Of a stretch of 64,000 bases of DNA, positions 8,891 through 17,854 are shown in pieces. Below the pieces are notes generated by a model, which saw only the letters and a list, made by a program, of their open reading frames with translations, was not told where the DNA came from and searched no databases. The stretch's first letter is position 1, and each line of letters starts with the position of its first letter. The position numbers and the translations under genes are program-made. Where the stretch lies: contig NZ_CP011131.1 of the NCBI RefSeq assembly GCF_001442805.1, forward strand, positions 372,001 through 436,000. Reading direction: 5' to 3'. This DNA comes from Lysobacter gummosus. Lineage in GTDB: Bacteria; Pseudomonadota; Gammaproteobacteria; Xanthomonadales; Xanthomonadaceae.

Positions 8891-9313
8891 ATGCGTCTGC
8901 TGAAATTCGTGCTGCTGTCCTGCCTGTTCGCGCTCGCCCTGGCCGGTTGCCAGACCACCGGCACCCAGAACAACAAGATCACCGAGCAGCAATACGCCTA
9001 CTCGGCGGCGATCCGCTGGGGCGATTTCGAGGGCGCGGTCAACATGATCAAGCCCGAGCTGCGCGCCAAGCTGGCGCCGACGCCGATGCAACTGGAGCGC
9101 TACAAGCAGATCCAGATCTCCGGCTACAACGACGTCGGCACCGAGATGGACAAGACCAAGGGCACCGCGGTGCGCCTGATCAACATCGGCGTGATCAACC
9201 GCCACACCCTGGCCGAGCGCAACGTGCGCTACACCGAGGCCTGGGAATGGGATCCGGAGGTCAAGACCTGGTGGCTCATCAGCGGCTTGCCGGACTTCTG
9301 GGAAGGGCAGTAA
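8891..9313 (+). CDS. Small lipoprotein of unknown function
   Basis: A 140-residue protein with a lipoprotein signal peptide: hydrophobic residues 6-18 followed by LAGC, with the lipidated Cys at 20. The mature part (QYAYSAAIRWGDFEGA, then YEVDP-like strands ending WWLISGLPDFWEG) looks like a small alpha+beta NTF2-like domain, but I cannot assign it. It is probably anchored in the outer membrane because residue +2 is Gln rather than Asp. Confidence 0.75.
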   Translation: MRLLKFVLLSCLFALALAGCQTTGTQNNKITEQQYAYSAAIRWGDFEGAVNMIKPELRAKLAPTPMQLERYKQIQISGYNDVGTEMDKTKGTAVRLINIGVINRHTLAERNVRYTEAWEWDPEVKTWWLISGLPDFWEGQ

Positions 9314-9320
9314 AGGCTCA

Positions 9321-9396
9321 GGAGTGAGTCGAGGGGAGTGAGCACGAGAGAAAGCCGGGCCCGGCTCCGGCTTTTACTCACTCCTCACTCCTCTTA
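9321..9396 (+). terminator. Terminator with nested inverted repeats
   Basis: The inner hairpin AAAGCCGG / CCGGCTTTT (9351-9375) is flanked by a second inverted repeat, GGAGTGAG on the left and CTCACTCC, twice, on the right. It follows the lipoprotein stop directly. Confidence 0.7.
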
Positions 9397-9530
9397 ACTC
9401 GTTTCTAGCCCCCAGCCCCCGGTCCGCCGGCGGTTCTTTTGCGCCGCAGCGCGCCCTGGGCGACAATCGCCGCCCCGCGTGGGCCGTGCCGGCCCCGCCC
9501 CGATTCGCCCTGTGCGTGAGTCCCGATCCC

Positions 9531-9968
9531 GTGAGCTTTGATGAACTGCTGGCATTCGCCGGCCGCCACATGTACCTGTCGCTGGGCCTCGTCGGCCTGA
9601 CCGTGGCACTGATCTACACCGAGGTCGCAAGCCTGTTCCGCGGCTACAAGGCCCTGCGCCCGGCCGAACTGACGGCGCTGATCAACCGCGACAACGCCCT
9701 GGTGATCGACCTGTCGGCCAGCGGCGAGTTCGAAAAAGGCCACATCGCCGGCAGCCGTTCGGTCCAGATCAGCCAGTTCGATCCGGAGAGCAAACTGCTG
9801 GCCAACGCCAAGCAACTGCCGGTGGTGGCGGTCTGCCGCACCGGCCAGGCCTCGGCCGATGCGGCCAAGCGCCTGAAGAAAGCCGGGTTCGAGCAGGTCT
9901 ACTGGCTCGAAGGCGGCATCCAGGCCTGGCAGCAGGCCGAACTGCCGCTGGTGAAGGGCCGCAACTGA
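9531..9968 (+). CDS. yibN: Membrane-anchored rhodanese (YibN-like)
   Basis: A 145-residue protein with one N-terminal membrane helix (residues 12-32) and a single rhodanese domain. The catalytic Cys is Cys102 in VCRTGQAS. I place the start at GTG 9531 because the resulting VSFDELLAFAGRH matches the usual start of this family; an in-frame ATG exists at 9486. YibN-type rhodaneses lie upstream of secB in many gammaproteobacteria. Sulfur-transfer function is inferred only from the family. Confidence 0.85.
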   Translation: MSFDELLAFAGRHMYLSLGLVGLTVALIYTEVASLFRGYKALRPAELTALINRDNALVIDLSASGEFEKGHIAGSRSVQISQFDPESKLLANAKQLPVVAVCRTGQASADAAKRLKKAGFEQVYWLEGGIQAWQQAELPLVKGRN

Positions 9969-10262
9969 GTCCCATCCTGTCGCGCCGCCGCCATCGCCGG
10001 CCGGTAGCGTGACCGGGGCCGCCAATCTCGCGCCTTGCGCCGGCGCTTGGCGAAACTGACTCGGCGCCACGGCGCGTCAGGCAACACCGTTTTGTGCGGC
10101 GGTCCGTCCCGGCCCTTGATTGGGCGCCGGCCCGCCTCAATCCAGATCGTTCGCGGCCGATCCACGCTGCAAGCGCTGATGCCGGGCCGTTTGGTCCGGC
10201 CCAGCGCGAGCGGGCATAATCGGCCTTACTACCGAATTTCATTTTGCTGGGGGAGTTACCCG
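9969..10262. other. Intergenic region before secB
   Basis: A stretch of 294 bp that in related genomes often holds a glutaredoxin gene (grxC). I find no CPYC-type frame here. It ends with GGGGGAG, the ribosome site for secB, and presumably contains the secB promoter. Confidence 0.4.
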
Positions 10263-10775
10263 ATGTCCGAAGAAAACGTCAACGGCGCCACCGCGCCGGC
10301 CGAAGCCGCAACCGGCCCCGCGTTCACCGTCGAAAAGATCTACGTCAAGGACGTCTCCTTCGAGGTACCCAACGCCCCGGCGGTGTTCGCCGAAGCCGCG
10401 CAGCCGCAGCTGCAGCTCAACCTGTCGCAGAACGTGCAGCGCGTGGGCGACAACGCGTATGAAGTCGTGCTCGGCGTGACCCTGACCTGCACCGCCAACG
10501 ACAAGCCGATGTACCTGGCCGAAGTGAAGCAGGCCGGCGTGTTCGGCCTGATCGGCTTCGACGGCCAGACCCTGGACGCGATGCTCGGCACCCATTGCCC
10601 GAACGTGCTGTATCCCTACGCGCGCCAGCTGGTCAGCGACCTGATCCAGGCCGGCGGCTTCCCGCCGTTCTTCCTGCAGCCGATCAACTTCGATGCGCTC
10701 TATGCCGAAGGCCTGCGTCAGCGCGGCCAGAACGGCGAGAGCCTCGCCGACGCGGAAACCGCCGGCAACGCCTGA
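10263..10775 (+). CDS. secB: Protein-export chaperone SecB
   Basis: A 170-residue tetrameric chaperone that keeps preproteins unfolded and delivers them to SecA. Diagnostic segments are [52 protein letters not shown] and [17 protein letters not shown]. The N-terminal 17 residues are a variable Ala-rich tail. A strong GGGGGAG lies 7 nt before ATG. gpsA follows after 28 bp, the classic secB-gpsA pair. Confidence 0.97.
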   Translation: MSEENVNGATAPAEAATGPAFTVEKIYVKDVSFEVPNAPAVFAEAAQPQLQLNLSQNVQRVGDNAYEVVLGVTLTCTANDKPMYLAEVKQAGVFGLIGFDGQTLDAMLGTHCPNVLYPYARQLVSDLIQAGGFPPFFLQPINFDALYAEGLRQRGQNGESLADAETAGNA

Positions 10776-10803
10776 GCTTGAATCCAAGGGCCATACAGCG
10801 CGC

Positions 10804-11844
10804 ATGAGTTCGCAGACCACGACCCCGTCCAAGCCGCGCATCGCGGTACTGGGCGCTGGTTCCTGGGGCACCGCGCTTGCGGCCCTGATCGCCCGCCACG
10901 GTCATCCGACCGTGCTGTGGGGCCGCGACGCCGACGGCGCCGCGGCCATCGATACCCGGCATGAAAACCCGCGTTATCTGCCGGGCATCGCCTTGCCCGA
11001 ATCGTTGCGCGCGACCACCGACCTCGCCACCGCGTTGAAAGACGCCGACCTGGTGCTGGTGGTCGTGCCCTCGCACGCTTTCGCCCAGACCTTGCGCATG
11101 CTCGCGCCGTACCGGCCCGCGCATGCCGGCGTGGCCTGGGCGACCAAGGGCTTCGAGCCCGGCAGCGGCCGCTTCCTGCACGAAGTCGCGGAAGAAGTGC
11201 TCGGCGCCGACGTGCCGCTGGCCGTGGTCACCGGCCCGTCGTTCGCGAAGGAAGTCGCGCAAGGCCTGCCGACCGCGTTGACCGTGCATTCCGATAATGC
11301 CGACTTCGCCCAGGCCGTGGCCGATGCGCTGCACGGCCCGGCGTTCCGCGCTTACACCGGCGACGACATGCTCGGCGCCGAACTCGGCGGCGCGATGAAG
11401 AACGTGCTCGCGGTCGCCACCGGCGTCGCCGACGGCATGCAGCTCGGCCTCAATGCGCGCGCCGGCCTCATCACCCGCGGCCTCAACGAAATGCTGCGCC
11501 TCAACCAGGCCATCGGCGGCCAGCCGGAAACCTTGATGGGTCTGGCCGGGCTCGGCGATCTGGTGCTGACCTGCACCGGCGATCTGTCTCGCAACCGTCG
11601 CCTGGGTCTGGCGCTCGGACGCGGCCAGTCGATCGAAGACGCGGTGCGCGAAATCGGCCAGGTCGTCGAATCGGTGCAGACCGCCGACGAAGTCATGCGC
11701 CAGGCCGAACGCCACGGCATCGAACTGCCGATCTCCAACGCGGTGCGCGCCGTGCTGCACGGTGAGATCACCCCGTCCGACGGCCTGCGCAAGCTGCTTT
11801 CGCGCGAACAAAAGCCCGAGTATCCGACCGACCTGTTCGGTTGA
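10804..11844 (+). CDS. gpsA: Glycerol-3-phosphate dehydrogenase [NAD(P)+]
   Basis: A 346-residue cytoplasmic enzyme reducing dihydroxyacetone phosphate to sn-glycerol-3-phosphate for phospholipid synthesis. The Rossmann loop [10 protein letters not shown] is at residues 17-26. Conserved [16 protein letters not shown] and [11 protein letters not shown] (catalytic Lys) are present, as is the substrate-binding NRRLGLALG region. Start ATG 10804 ([17 protein letters not shown]). Confidence 0.97.
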   Translation: MSSQTTTPSKPRIAVLGAGSWGTALAALIARHGHPTVLWGRDADGAAAIDTRHENPRYLPGIALPESLRATTDLATALKDADLVLVVVPSHAFAQTLRMLAPYRPAHAGVAWATKGFEPGSGRFLHEVAEEVLGADVPLAVVTGPSFAKEVAQGLPTALTVHSDNADFAQAVADALHGPAFRAYTGDDMLGAELGGAMKNVLAVATGVADGMQLGLNARAGLITRGLNEMLRLNQAIGGQPETLMGLAGLGDLVLTCTGDLSRNRRLGLALGRGQSIEDAVREIGQVVESVQTADEVMRQAERHGIELPISNAVRAVLHGEITPSDGLRKLLSREQKPEYPTDLFG

Positions 11845-11899
11845 GCCGCCTCACCTGGCTTTCTTCCTGCCGTGACCGGCCGCGCCGGCATGGCCGGCC

Positions 11900-12316
11900 A
11901 TGCCTCGCCTGAACAAGCGCAAGCGCGCGTTTTTGCGCCGGTTTGTCTGGTTTGCCGCGGCCGGTCCCCTGGGCAACGCGCAGGACAACGCCATCTTTCA
12001 GGCGATCCGCGCCAAGGCGCCGGGCGACGTGCCCGATGCGGCGGTGGCCTATGCCGTGCTCAAGGCGCAGCAGGATGCCGGCGTGGCCAAGCCGGGCGAC
12101 ATCGGCGAGGTCGCGGTGCGCGACGGCAAGTTGTTCGTCGCCGGACAAACTCCGGGCTTCCTCGCCGCGGTGGACATGAAGCAGCCGATTCCGGCGCCGG
12201 CCGAAGTCGATACCCAACTGGCCGCGCATCGTCAGGCGCAGGCGCCGCAGCTTGCGCAGCAAGCGCAGGATCAGCAGCAACAGCAGACCTCGCAGCCCTC
12301 CTTCTCCAGGGCCTGA
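11900..12316 (+). CDS. Small protein with XVIPCD-like Gln-rich tail
   Basis: A 138-residue protein. After a basic N-terminus (MPRLNKRKRAFLRRF), residues 26-95 have the form NAIFQAIRAKAPGDVPD, a helical Ala/Lys stretch and GEVAVRDGKLFVAGQTPGF. The last 35 residues are strongly Gln-rich (QAQDQQQQQ). This order resembles the C-terminal XVIPCD recruitment domain of Xanthomonadaceae type IV secretion effectors, which targets toxins to VirD4. No toxin domain precedes it, so it may be a remnant, a stand-alone adaptor or a false resemblance. It lies 55 bp after gpsA. Confidence 0.5.
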   Translation: MPRLNKRKRAFLRRFVWFAAAGPLGNAQDNAIFQAIRAKAPGDVPDAAVAYAVLKAQQDAGVAKPGDIGEVAVRDGKLFVAGQTPGFLAAVDMKQPIPAPAEVDTQLAAHRQAQAPQLAQQAQDQQQQQTSQPSFSRA

Positions 12317-12361
12317 GCGCGACCGGCGCGGCGAGCCGCGCCGCCTTCGCGAGCTTCGCGC

Positions 12362-12392
12362 AAAAAAAGAGCCCGGCTTTTCAGCCGGGCTC
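12362..12392 (-). terminator. Rho-independent terminator of the Ax21-like gene
   Basis: Perfect 10-bp stem GAGCCCGGCT / AGCCGGGCTC with a 4-nt loop. On the minus strand it is followed by seven T residues, so it serves the downstream-facing barrel gene. Confidence 0.9.
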
Positions 12393-12460
12393 GATCGCGA
12401 CGTTTCGGGGGAGAGAGAGAATCAATCGCGGTGTTGCCGGGTTCTGCCGGTAGCGCTTTC

Positions 12461-13075
12461 TTAGAAGCTGAAGCGCGGGCCGACGAAGAACTCCTTCTCG
12501 CCGCCGTCGATGAACTTGGCGTCGGCGGTGATGCCCCAGTTCTGGTTGAACTTCACCAGGGTGCCGATGCGGCCGTAGAACTTGCCGTCGTAGTGCTTGT
12601 CGTAATCCTGGTAACCGGCGAAGGCATAGCCTTCCCAGCTCGGCGCCAGCGAGCCGCGCACGCCGGCTTCGACGCTGCCGCCCTTGAGCTTGTCGCTGTA
12701 GCCGTAACCGTAGTCCGACTTGGCCTGCTCATAGGCGATGCGGGTGACCAGATCCACGCGCTTGCTCAGCTCGTGGTTGTAGCCCACGCCCACGCGCCAG
12801 GTGTCGACGTCGAAGCCCGGAACGCGAACCAGGCCGCCGTTGAAGGGGTAGTTCCACGAATCGGTTTCCTGCTTGCTGTAGTTGCCGAAGACATGGAAGT
12901 TCGGCAGGAACGCGTAGGAACCGCCGATCGCCCAGCCGTCGGAATCGGCCTGGCTGTACTTCGCATCGGTCTTGGCGTAACCGGCTTCGGCGTAGTTGTA
13001 CGAGATGCCTTCCGCGGCCGAAGCAGTGAACGGCAGCGCGGCGGCGAGGGTGAGGGCAAGCAATGCACGCTTCAT
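12461..13075 (-). CDS. Ax21-family outer-membrane beta-barrel protein
   Basis: A 204-residue protein with a signal peptide ending at ASA-AEG (about residue 20) and alternating amphipathic strands typical of an eight-stranded barrel. The start SYNYAEAGYAKTD, the middle FLPNFHVFGNYSKQ and the C-terminal FVGPRFSF (terminal aromatic, an assembly signal) match the Ax21 family of Xanthomonas, Stenotrophomonas and Lysobacter. Earlier claims that Ax21 is a quorum-sensing peptide precursor were withdrawn; an outer-membrane/vesicle role is the safer view. AAGAGG lies 10 nt before the ATG. Confidence 0.85.
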   Translation of the reverse strand: MKRALLALTLAAALPFTASAAEGISYNYAEAGYAKTDAKYSQADSDGWAIGGSYAFLPNFHVFGNYSKQETDSWNYPFNGGLVRVPGFDVDTWRVGVGYNHELSKRVDLVTRIAYEQAKSDYGYGYSDKLKGGSVEAGVRGSLAPSWEGYAFAGYQDYDKHYDGKFYGRIGTLVKFNQNWGITADAKFIDGGEKEFFVGPRFSF

Positions 13076-13432
13076 AAAATTATTAACCTCTTATTGGTCT
13101 TATTCCGGCTCCACGCGCCTCGGGGATAAGGCGTCCATGTGGATTCGGTGAGCGCAGTATCGTGATCGCGCTTCAATCGAACCTGAATTTCTCCGAGTTT
13201 TTTACAGGAACTAAACGTTCTGTTTACGGTAGCTGGAGTTTGTTCTAGGCCGGAAGTCACGGATTTTTTCCGCAATCGAAATCGAAATGCGCGGCAGTCT
13301 TGCTCGCGGCTGAATATTCAAGCGAACACGATCGGCAAGATTGCGATGCGAAGCCCGATGCAGCGCAAGAAGCGGATAGTTGTCACTACCGCTTGCGTCG
13401 ATGATGGCCTGAATTTCCGCGCAGGCCTGTGT
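13076..13432. other. Divergent promoter region
   Basis: About 357 bp between the Ax21-like gene and the 2OG oxygenase. It is locally AT-rich near 13080-13110 and 13195-13230. An imperfect inverted repeat (ACAGGAAC-TAAAC-GTTCTGT, about 13204-13223) could be an operator. No RNA gene is evident. Confidence 0.4.
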
Positions 13433-14197
13433 ATGAACGCAAACGCAACGAAACCGATCGGCGCGCTCACGCCCGCGCAAAGACCGTGCGATTCGATCAT
13501 CGAGCGTATCGAAAACTTCGATTGGACCGAGGTCGCCGCGCAACTCGATGCGTCCGGCCGCGCGTTGTTGCCCGGATTGCTGAACGAAGATTCGTGCGCG
13601 GCGATCGCGCAGGCCTACCACGACGACGCGCGCTACCGCAGCCGCGTGGTGATGGCGCGGCACGGCTTCGGCCGCGGCGAATACCGTTACTTCCGTTATC
13701 CGCTGCCGGACACGGTGCAGACCTTGCGCGAGAGCTTGTATCCGCGCCTGGCGCCGATCGCTTCGCGCTGGAACCGGCAGATGGGCGTGGCGGTGGAGTA
13801 TCCGCAACGGCTGGATGAATTCCTCGCGCGTTGCCATGACGCCGGCCAGACCCGGCCGACGCCGCTGCTGTTGCGGTACGGCGAGGGCGACTACAACTGC
13901 CTGCACCAGGACTTGTACGGCGAGCATGTGTTCCCGCTGCAGGTCGCGATCCTGCTGTCGCAGCCCGGCCGCGATTTCGACGGCGGCGAGTTCGTGCTGA
14001 CCGAACAGCGGCCGCGCATGCAATCGCGCGTGGATGTGGTGCCGCTGCATCAAGGCGATGCGGTGGTGTTCGCCGTGCATCAACGCCCGGTGAGCGGCGT
14101 GCGCGGGCATTACCGGGTCAATCTGCGCCATGGCGTCAGCCGCCTGCACGCCGGCCAGCGGCATACGCTCGGGGTGATTTTCCACGACGCCAGTTGA
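13433..14197 (+). CDS. 2OG-Fe(II) oxygenase
   Basis: A 254-residue cytoplasmic dioxygenase. Iron ligands are visible as His158 and Asp160 (LHQDLYG) and His216 in the distal H-x-x-x-P-V-x-x-G motif (VHQRPVSGVRG); Arg228 is the likely 2-oxoglutarate anchor. The fold matches prolyl-hydroxylase-like enzymes of unknown substrate that are common in Xanthomonadaceae and Burkholderia. ATG 13433 is used; the frame is open to an ATG at 13346, but that extension is unlike family members. It is monocistronic. Confidence 0.85.
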   Translation: MNANATKPIGALTPAQRPCDSIIERIENFDWTEVAAQLDASGRALLPGLLNEDSCAAIAQAYHDDARYRSRVVMARHGFGRGEYRYFRYPLPDTVQTLRESLYPRLAPIASRWNRQMGVAVEYPQRLDEFLARCHDAGQTRPTPLLLRYGEGDYNCLHQDLYGEHVFPLQVAILLSQPGRDFDGGEFVLTEQRPRMQSRVDVVPLHQGDAVVFAVHQRPVSGVRGHYRVNLRHGVSRLHAGQRHTLGVIFHDAS

Positions 14198-14455
14198 GCG
14201 CGCGCCGCCGCAACGCCGAAGCGCGCGCGTCGCGGCCATGGGCTTCGCGCGCCGGCGTTTGATTCAATTTCGAATCGATCCGGACTGACCGCCCGCGCGC
14301 CGTCGCGGCGTTGGCTATGGAGTCGCGGCCCGACTCGATGGAGTGCGAGCGCGCCGCGAATACCGCGACCGGAGTGCGTCGCGGCGCGCGCATGCCTGCG
14401 TCGCGCCGCCGCGTCCGCGCGCCCATGGACGCAAGGTTTATCAAGGAGCACGCAC
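14198..14455. other. Intergenic region, nothing recognised
   Basis: A GC-rich stretch of 258 bp upstream of the peptidoglycan-binding gene. It ends with AAGGAGCACGCAC, a good ribosome site. No repeat-family member or RNA gene is seen. Confidence 0.3.
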
Positions 14456-15238
14456 ATGGCTTTGCAGGATCAGGCCTACATCCGCCGCGAGTTGGATTTC
14501 CCCGGCGCGGTGACTCAGGGCGCCGGCGGCGCGGCCGTCAAACGGATCCAGGAATGGCTCGGCTATCACGGCAACGGCACGCCGATCGACAGCAAGTTCG
14601 GCCCGGCAACCGATCGCGCGATCCAGGCCTTCGCCACGCGCAAGCAGATCGCCTACGCCGGCAGCATGACGCCGGCGGTGTGGGCGGCGCTGACCGAGCC
14701 GATGGCGCGCATCATCGCCTTGCCCGGCGTCGCGCCCGGCAAGCCGTATCCGCAATTGGTGCGCTGGTTCGCCGAGCAGCATCTGGCCGCGCATCCGGTC
14801 GAACTGGGCGGCGCCAATCGCGGGCCGTGGGTGCGGATGTACATGAAAGGCAGCGAGGGCGAGTCGATGCTGTGGTGCGCCGGCTTCGTCAGCTTCGTGC
14901 TGCAGCAGGCGGCGGAGAAGGCCGGACGCAGCGCGCCGATCGCGGGCAGCTTCGGCTGCGACGAACTCGCCCGCCAGGCCAAGGACGCCGGGCGGTTCGT
15001 GTCCGGCAAGGCGGTGGCCAGCGGCGATCCGGGCTTCGCCGCGCTCGGCGCCTGCGGCATCTTCCTGGTGCGCAAGACCGCCAGCGACTGGATCCACACC
15101 GGCTTCGCCTTCGAGGGCGATGCGGAGAGTTTCCTGAGCATCGAAGGCAATACCGACCACAAGGGTTCGGCCAACGGCTTCGAGGTCGCGCGTCGCACCC
15201 GCCGCTCCGGCGCCAACGACTTCATCCGCTTGGGCTGA
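14456..15238 (+). CDS. Peptidoglycan-binding plus CHAP-like amidase protein
   Basis: A 260-residue protein with no signal peptide. Residues 22-85 form a PG_binding_1 domain (VKRIQEWLGYHG...FGPATDRAIQAFATRKQ). Residues about 95-260 resemble a CHAP/NlpC-type cysteine peptidase: candidate Cys in LWCAGFVSFVL, His in DWIHTGFAF and Asn/Glu in IEGNTD. Such enzymes cut peptidoglycan peptide or amide bonds. Without a Sec signal it may be delivered by another secretion route (type IV or VI) or released on lysis, which suits a predatory lifestyle. It is followed by the promoter region of the metal-uptake operon. Confidence 0.75.
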   Translation: MALQDQAYIRRELDFPGAVTQGAGGAAVKRIQEWLGYHGNGTPIDSKFGPATDRAIQAFATRKQIAYAGSMTPAVWAALTEPMARIIALPGVAPGKPYPQLVRWFAEQHLAAHPVELGGANRGPWVRMYMKGSEGESMLWCAGFVSFVLQQAAEKAGRSAPIAGSFGCDELARQAKDAGRFVSGKAVASGDPGFAALGACGIFLVRKTASDWIHTGFAFEGDAESFLSIEGNTDHKGSANGFEVARRTRRSGANDFIRLG

Positions 15239-15423
15239 GCCGCGTCCTCGCCTTCCAGCAGTGCCCGCTTGCCGGCGCAAGGCCGGTAGGGCGGGCCGTG
15301 CGCATTGGTTGAGCCTTTAGATCACAGCAAGGGTGCGCGATGCGCGCCGCTGACTGCCCCAGACGAAATCTCGTCCGCGCGTATTGACGCGCCTGCGCAC
15401 TGGGCCTTACATTGCCGATTCAT

Positions 15424-15448
15424 TGAAATGATATATCGTTTCATTTCA
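15424..15448. promoter_or_regulatory. Zur-box-like palindrome upstream of the metallophore-like operon
   Basis: Inverted repeat TGAAATG-11 bp-CATTTCA with an inner GATATATC. Aligned with the gammaproteobacterial Zur consensus as I remember it (GAAATGTTATA-N-TATAACATTTC), 17 of 22 defined positions agree, including both six-base ends. It sits 25-49 bp before the GTG at 15473 and overlaps a possible -10 (TATATC), the expected place for a repressor. Zur identity is inference; a Fur-like relative cannot be excluded. Confidence 0.55.
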
Positions 15449-15472
15449 CATTCGGCCGGGGCAAGGATCACA

Positions 15473-17854
15473 GTGGACACACGCAGTCAGGGGCGCCGCG
15501 CACGCGCGGCCGGATCGGAAGCCAGCCAAGACGCGCGGTCGTACGGCGGCGCGTTGCTTCATGGGCGCCAGTGGCCCGGGCGAAACCGGCCCGGGCACGG
15601 CGCGACCTGCGCGGCTCGCCCCGGCATGGCTGCCGCCCGCCGGCATGGCCTCACTCCGAGCCGCCTCGGCATGGCCCTGCTGCTCGCGCTGTGCGCGGCA
15701 CCGGCCGCCTACGCCCAACAAACGGCCGCGGAAAGCGCCGGCGGCGCACCGCTGCCCAAGCTGCTCGACAAGGTCACCGTCGAAGGCGTGGCGACCCAGG
15801 AAGCGCCGCTGGACCGGCCCAACGCCACCGCTTCGCGCCTGGGCCTGAGCCCGCGCGAGACTCCGGCCGCGATCGACGTGCTGAGCCAGGACCAGATCCA
15901 GGCGCGCGGCCTGCGCGGCAGCGTCGAGGCGCTCAACGCCGCGCCCGGCGTCCTGGCCGGGCAACTGCCGTCCTCGCCGGGCATGACTTCGATGCGCGGC
16001 TTCACCGGCGGCGCCATCGCGCTGCTCTACGACGGCGTGCGTCAGACCGCCGCGCCGCTGATCACGCGCGACTTCGACAGCTGGAGCTTCGACCGCATCG
16101 AAGTGCTCAAGGGCCCGGCCTCGGTGCTCTACGGCGAAGGCGCGCTGTCCGGCGCGATCAACCTGGTGCCCAAGCGGCCGAACTTCGACGGCCGCGCCTT
16201 CGAAGCCCTGGCCGGCTGGGGCAGCTTCGGCAGCCAGCGTTACGCCATCGACGCCAATGTGCCGCTCAGCGACGACTTCGCCGTGCGCGCGGTGGTCAGC
16301 CGGCGCAGCAGCGACGGCTACGTGGACGGCACCGGCAGCGATTCGACCTCGGCCACGTTGGCCGCGCGCTGGCGCCCCAGCGATACCCTGGATGTCGATA
16401 TCGCCCTGGATCATTACCAGGACGACTACGACACCGCGTATTGGGGCACGCCGCTCATTCCGGCGTCGATCGCGCGCGATCCCAGCGATCTGGTGCGCAC
16501 CGGCAACGGCCTGGTGCTGGACCGCGCCATCGCCCGGCGCAATTACAACGTCGATAACGGCGTGCAGGATTCGCACAGCGACTGGCTGCGCACGCGGGTC
16601 AACTGGCAGATCAGCGACGGGCTGCGTTTGCGCAATGAGTTCAGCTATTACGACGCGCATCGGCGCTGGATGAATTCGGAGACATATACCTACAACGCGC
16701 GCAGCGGCTTGCTCGATCGCGGGACTACGCGGATCGAGCACGATCATCAGTTCTGGGTCGAGCGGGCGACATTGTTTTCCGACAGCCCGATCGGGGGCCG
16801 GCGTAACCGGGCTTCGGTTGGCGTTGAAATCAGCGACGGCGATTTCATGGTGATGCGCCGCTTCGGCGCCACCACGCCGGTCGATCCGTTCGCGCCGCGC
16901 CGCGGCAGCGTGTCCTTCGCCGATACCGCGCTGAACTTTCCCGGCGCCGGCAATCGCGTCGATTTCGATTCGAATACGCGGGTGGTGTCGGTGTTCGCCG
17001 AAGACGCGCTCAATCTGACACCGCGCTGGCTGCTGCTCGCCGGCCTGCGCTACGACCGTATCGAACTGGAACGCAGCATCCGCGACTACAACACCGGCAG
17101 CCGGACCCGGTTCGAACGCAGCTACGAGCCGCTGTCGTGGCGCCTGGGCACGGTGTTCGATCTGGCGCCGAAAACCCAGCTGTACGCGCAGTACAGCGTC
17201 GCGATCGCGCCGGTCGGCAGTCTGCCGCTGCTGTCGTTGGCGAACTCGCGCTTCGAACTGACCCGCGGTCGCGCGGCCGATGCGGGCATCAAGAGCAGTC
17301 TGTGGGACGGCCGCATCGATCTGAGCGCGAGCGCGTACTGGATCGAGCAGGACGACATCGTCACCCGCGATCCGCGCAACGCCAATCTGTCGATCCAGGG
17401 CGGCACGCAGTCCTCGCGCGGCATCGAGTTGTCCGCCTCGGCCGCGCTGACCCGCGCGCTGCGCCTGGACGCCAGCGTCGCCGCGCTGGATGCGCGCTTC
17501 GACCGTCTGCGCGAAGCCGGCGGCGTCGATCGCGCCGGCAATGTGCCGCCGAACGTGCCCGAGCGCATCGCCAACCTCTACGCCAGTTATCGCTTCGACC
17601 CGGTGCCGATTACCGTCGGCGCCGGCGCGCGCTACGTCGGCGCGTACTACACCAACAACGCCAACAGCATCCGCGTGGACAGCCATACGGTATGGGACGC
17701 GTCGATCGCCTACCGGCTGCCGTTCGGCGAGATCGCCTTGTACGGACGCAACCTGGGCGATGCGTTCTATGCCGACTGGTCCGGCGGCGCGGCCGATCAA
17801 CTGGTGATCGGCGCGCCGCGCAGCGTCGAGCTGACTTTCAAGGTGAACCTATGA
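15473..17854 (+). CDS. TonB-dependent siderophore/metallophore receptor
   Basis: A 793-residue outer-membrane receptor. GTG 15473 is chosen because AAGGA lies 7 nt upstream and the palindrome at 15424-15448 then falls in the promoter; ATG 15626 is an alternative that shortens a long basic leader. The signal core is MALLLALCAAPAAYAQQ. The plug has TASRLGLSPRETPAAIDVLS, MRGFTGGAIALLYDGVRQ, DRIEVLKGPASVLYGEGALSG and INLVPKRP, typical of TonB-siderophore receptors. The barrel ends with ELTFKVNL. First gene of the operon; its stop overlaps the ABC ATPase start (ATGA). It should import a metal chelate. Confidence 0.93.
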   Translation: MDTRSQGRRARAAGSEASQDARSYGGALLHGRQWPGRNRPGHGATCAARPGMAAARRHGLTPSRLGMALLLALCAAPAAYAQQTAAESAGGAPLPKLLDKVTVEGVATQEAPLDRPNATASRLGLSPRETPAAIDVLSQDQIQARGLRGSVEALNAAPGVLAGQLPSSPGMTSMRGFTGGAIALLYDGVRQTAAPLITRDFDSWSFDRIEVLKGPASVLYGEGALSGAINLVPKRPNFDGRAFEALAGWGSFGSQRYAIDANVPLSDDFAVRAVVSRRSSDGYVDGTGSDSTSATLAARWRPSDTLDVDIALDHYQDDYDTAYWGTPLIPASIARDPSDLVRTGNGLVLDRAIARRNYNVDNGVQDSHSDWLRTRVNWQISDGLRLRNEFSYYDAHRRWMNSETYTYNARSGLLDRGTTRIEHDHQFWVERATLFSDSPIGGRRNRASVGVEISDGDFMVMRRFGATTPVDPFAPRRGSVSFADTALNFPGAGNRVDFDSNTRVVSVFAEDALNLTPRWLLLAGLRYDRIELERSIRDYNTGSRTRFERSYEPLSWRLGTVFDLAPKTQLYAQYSVAIAPVGSLPLLSLANSRFELTRGRAADAGIKSSLWDGRIDLSASAYWIEQDDIVTRDPRNANLSIQGGTQSSRGIELSASAALTRALRLDASVAALDARFDRLREAGGVDRAGNVPPNVPERIANLYASYRFDPVPITVGAGARYVGAYYTNNANSIRVDSHTVWDASIAYRLPFGEIALYGRNLGDAFYADWSGGAADQLVIGAPRSVELTFKVNL

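Noticed and set aside
15428..15472. ATG 15428 as the start of the first TonB receptor
   Set aside because: It lies inside the Zur-like palindrome and has no ribosome site; GTG 15473 has AAGGA at proper spacing.
15446..17800. A 784-codon frame antisense to the first TonB receptor
   Set aside because: No ribosome site or family motif, and the sense strand has a full receptor signature.
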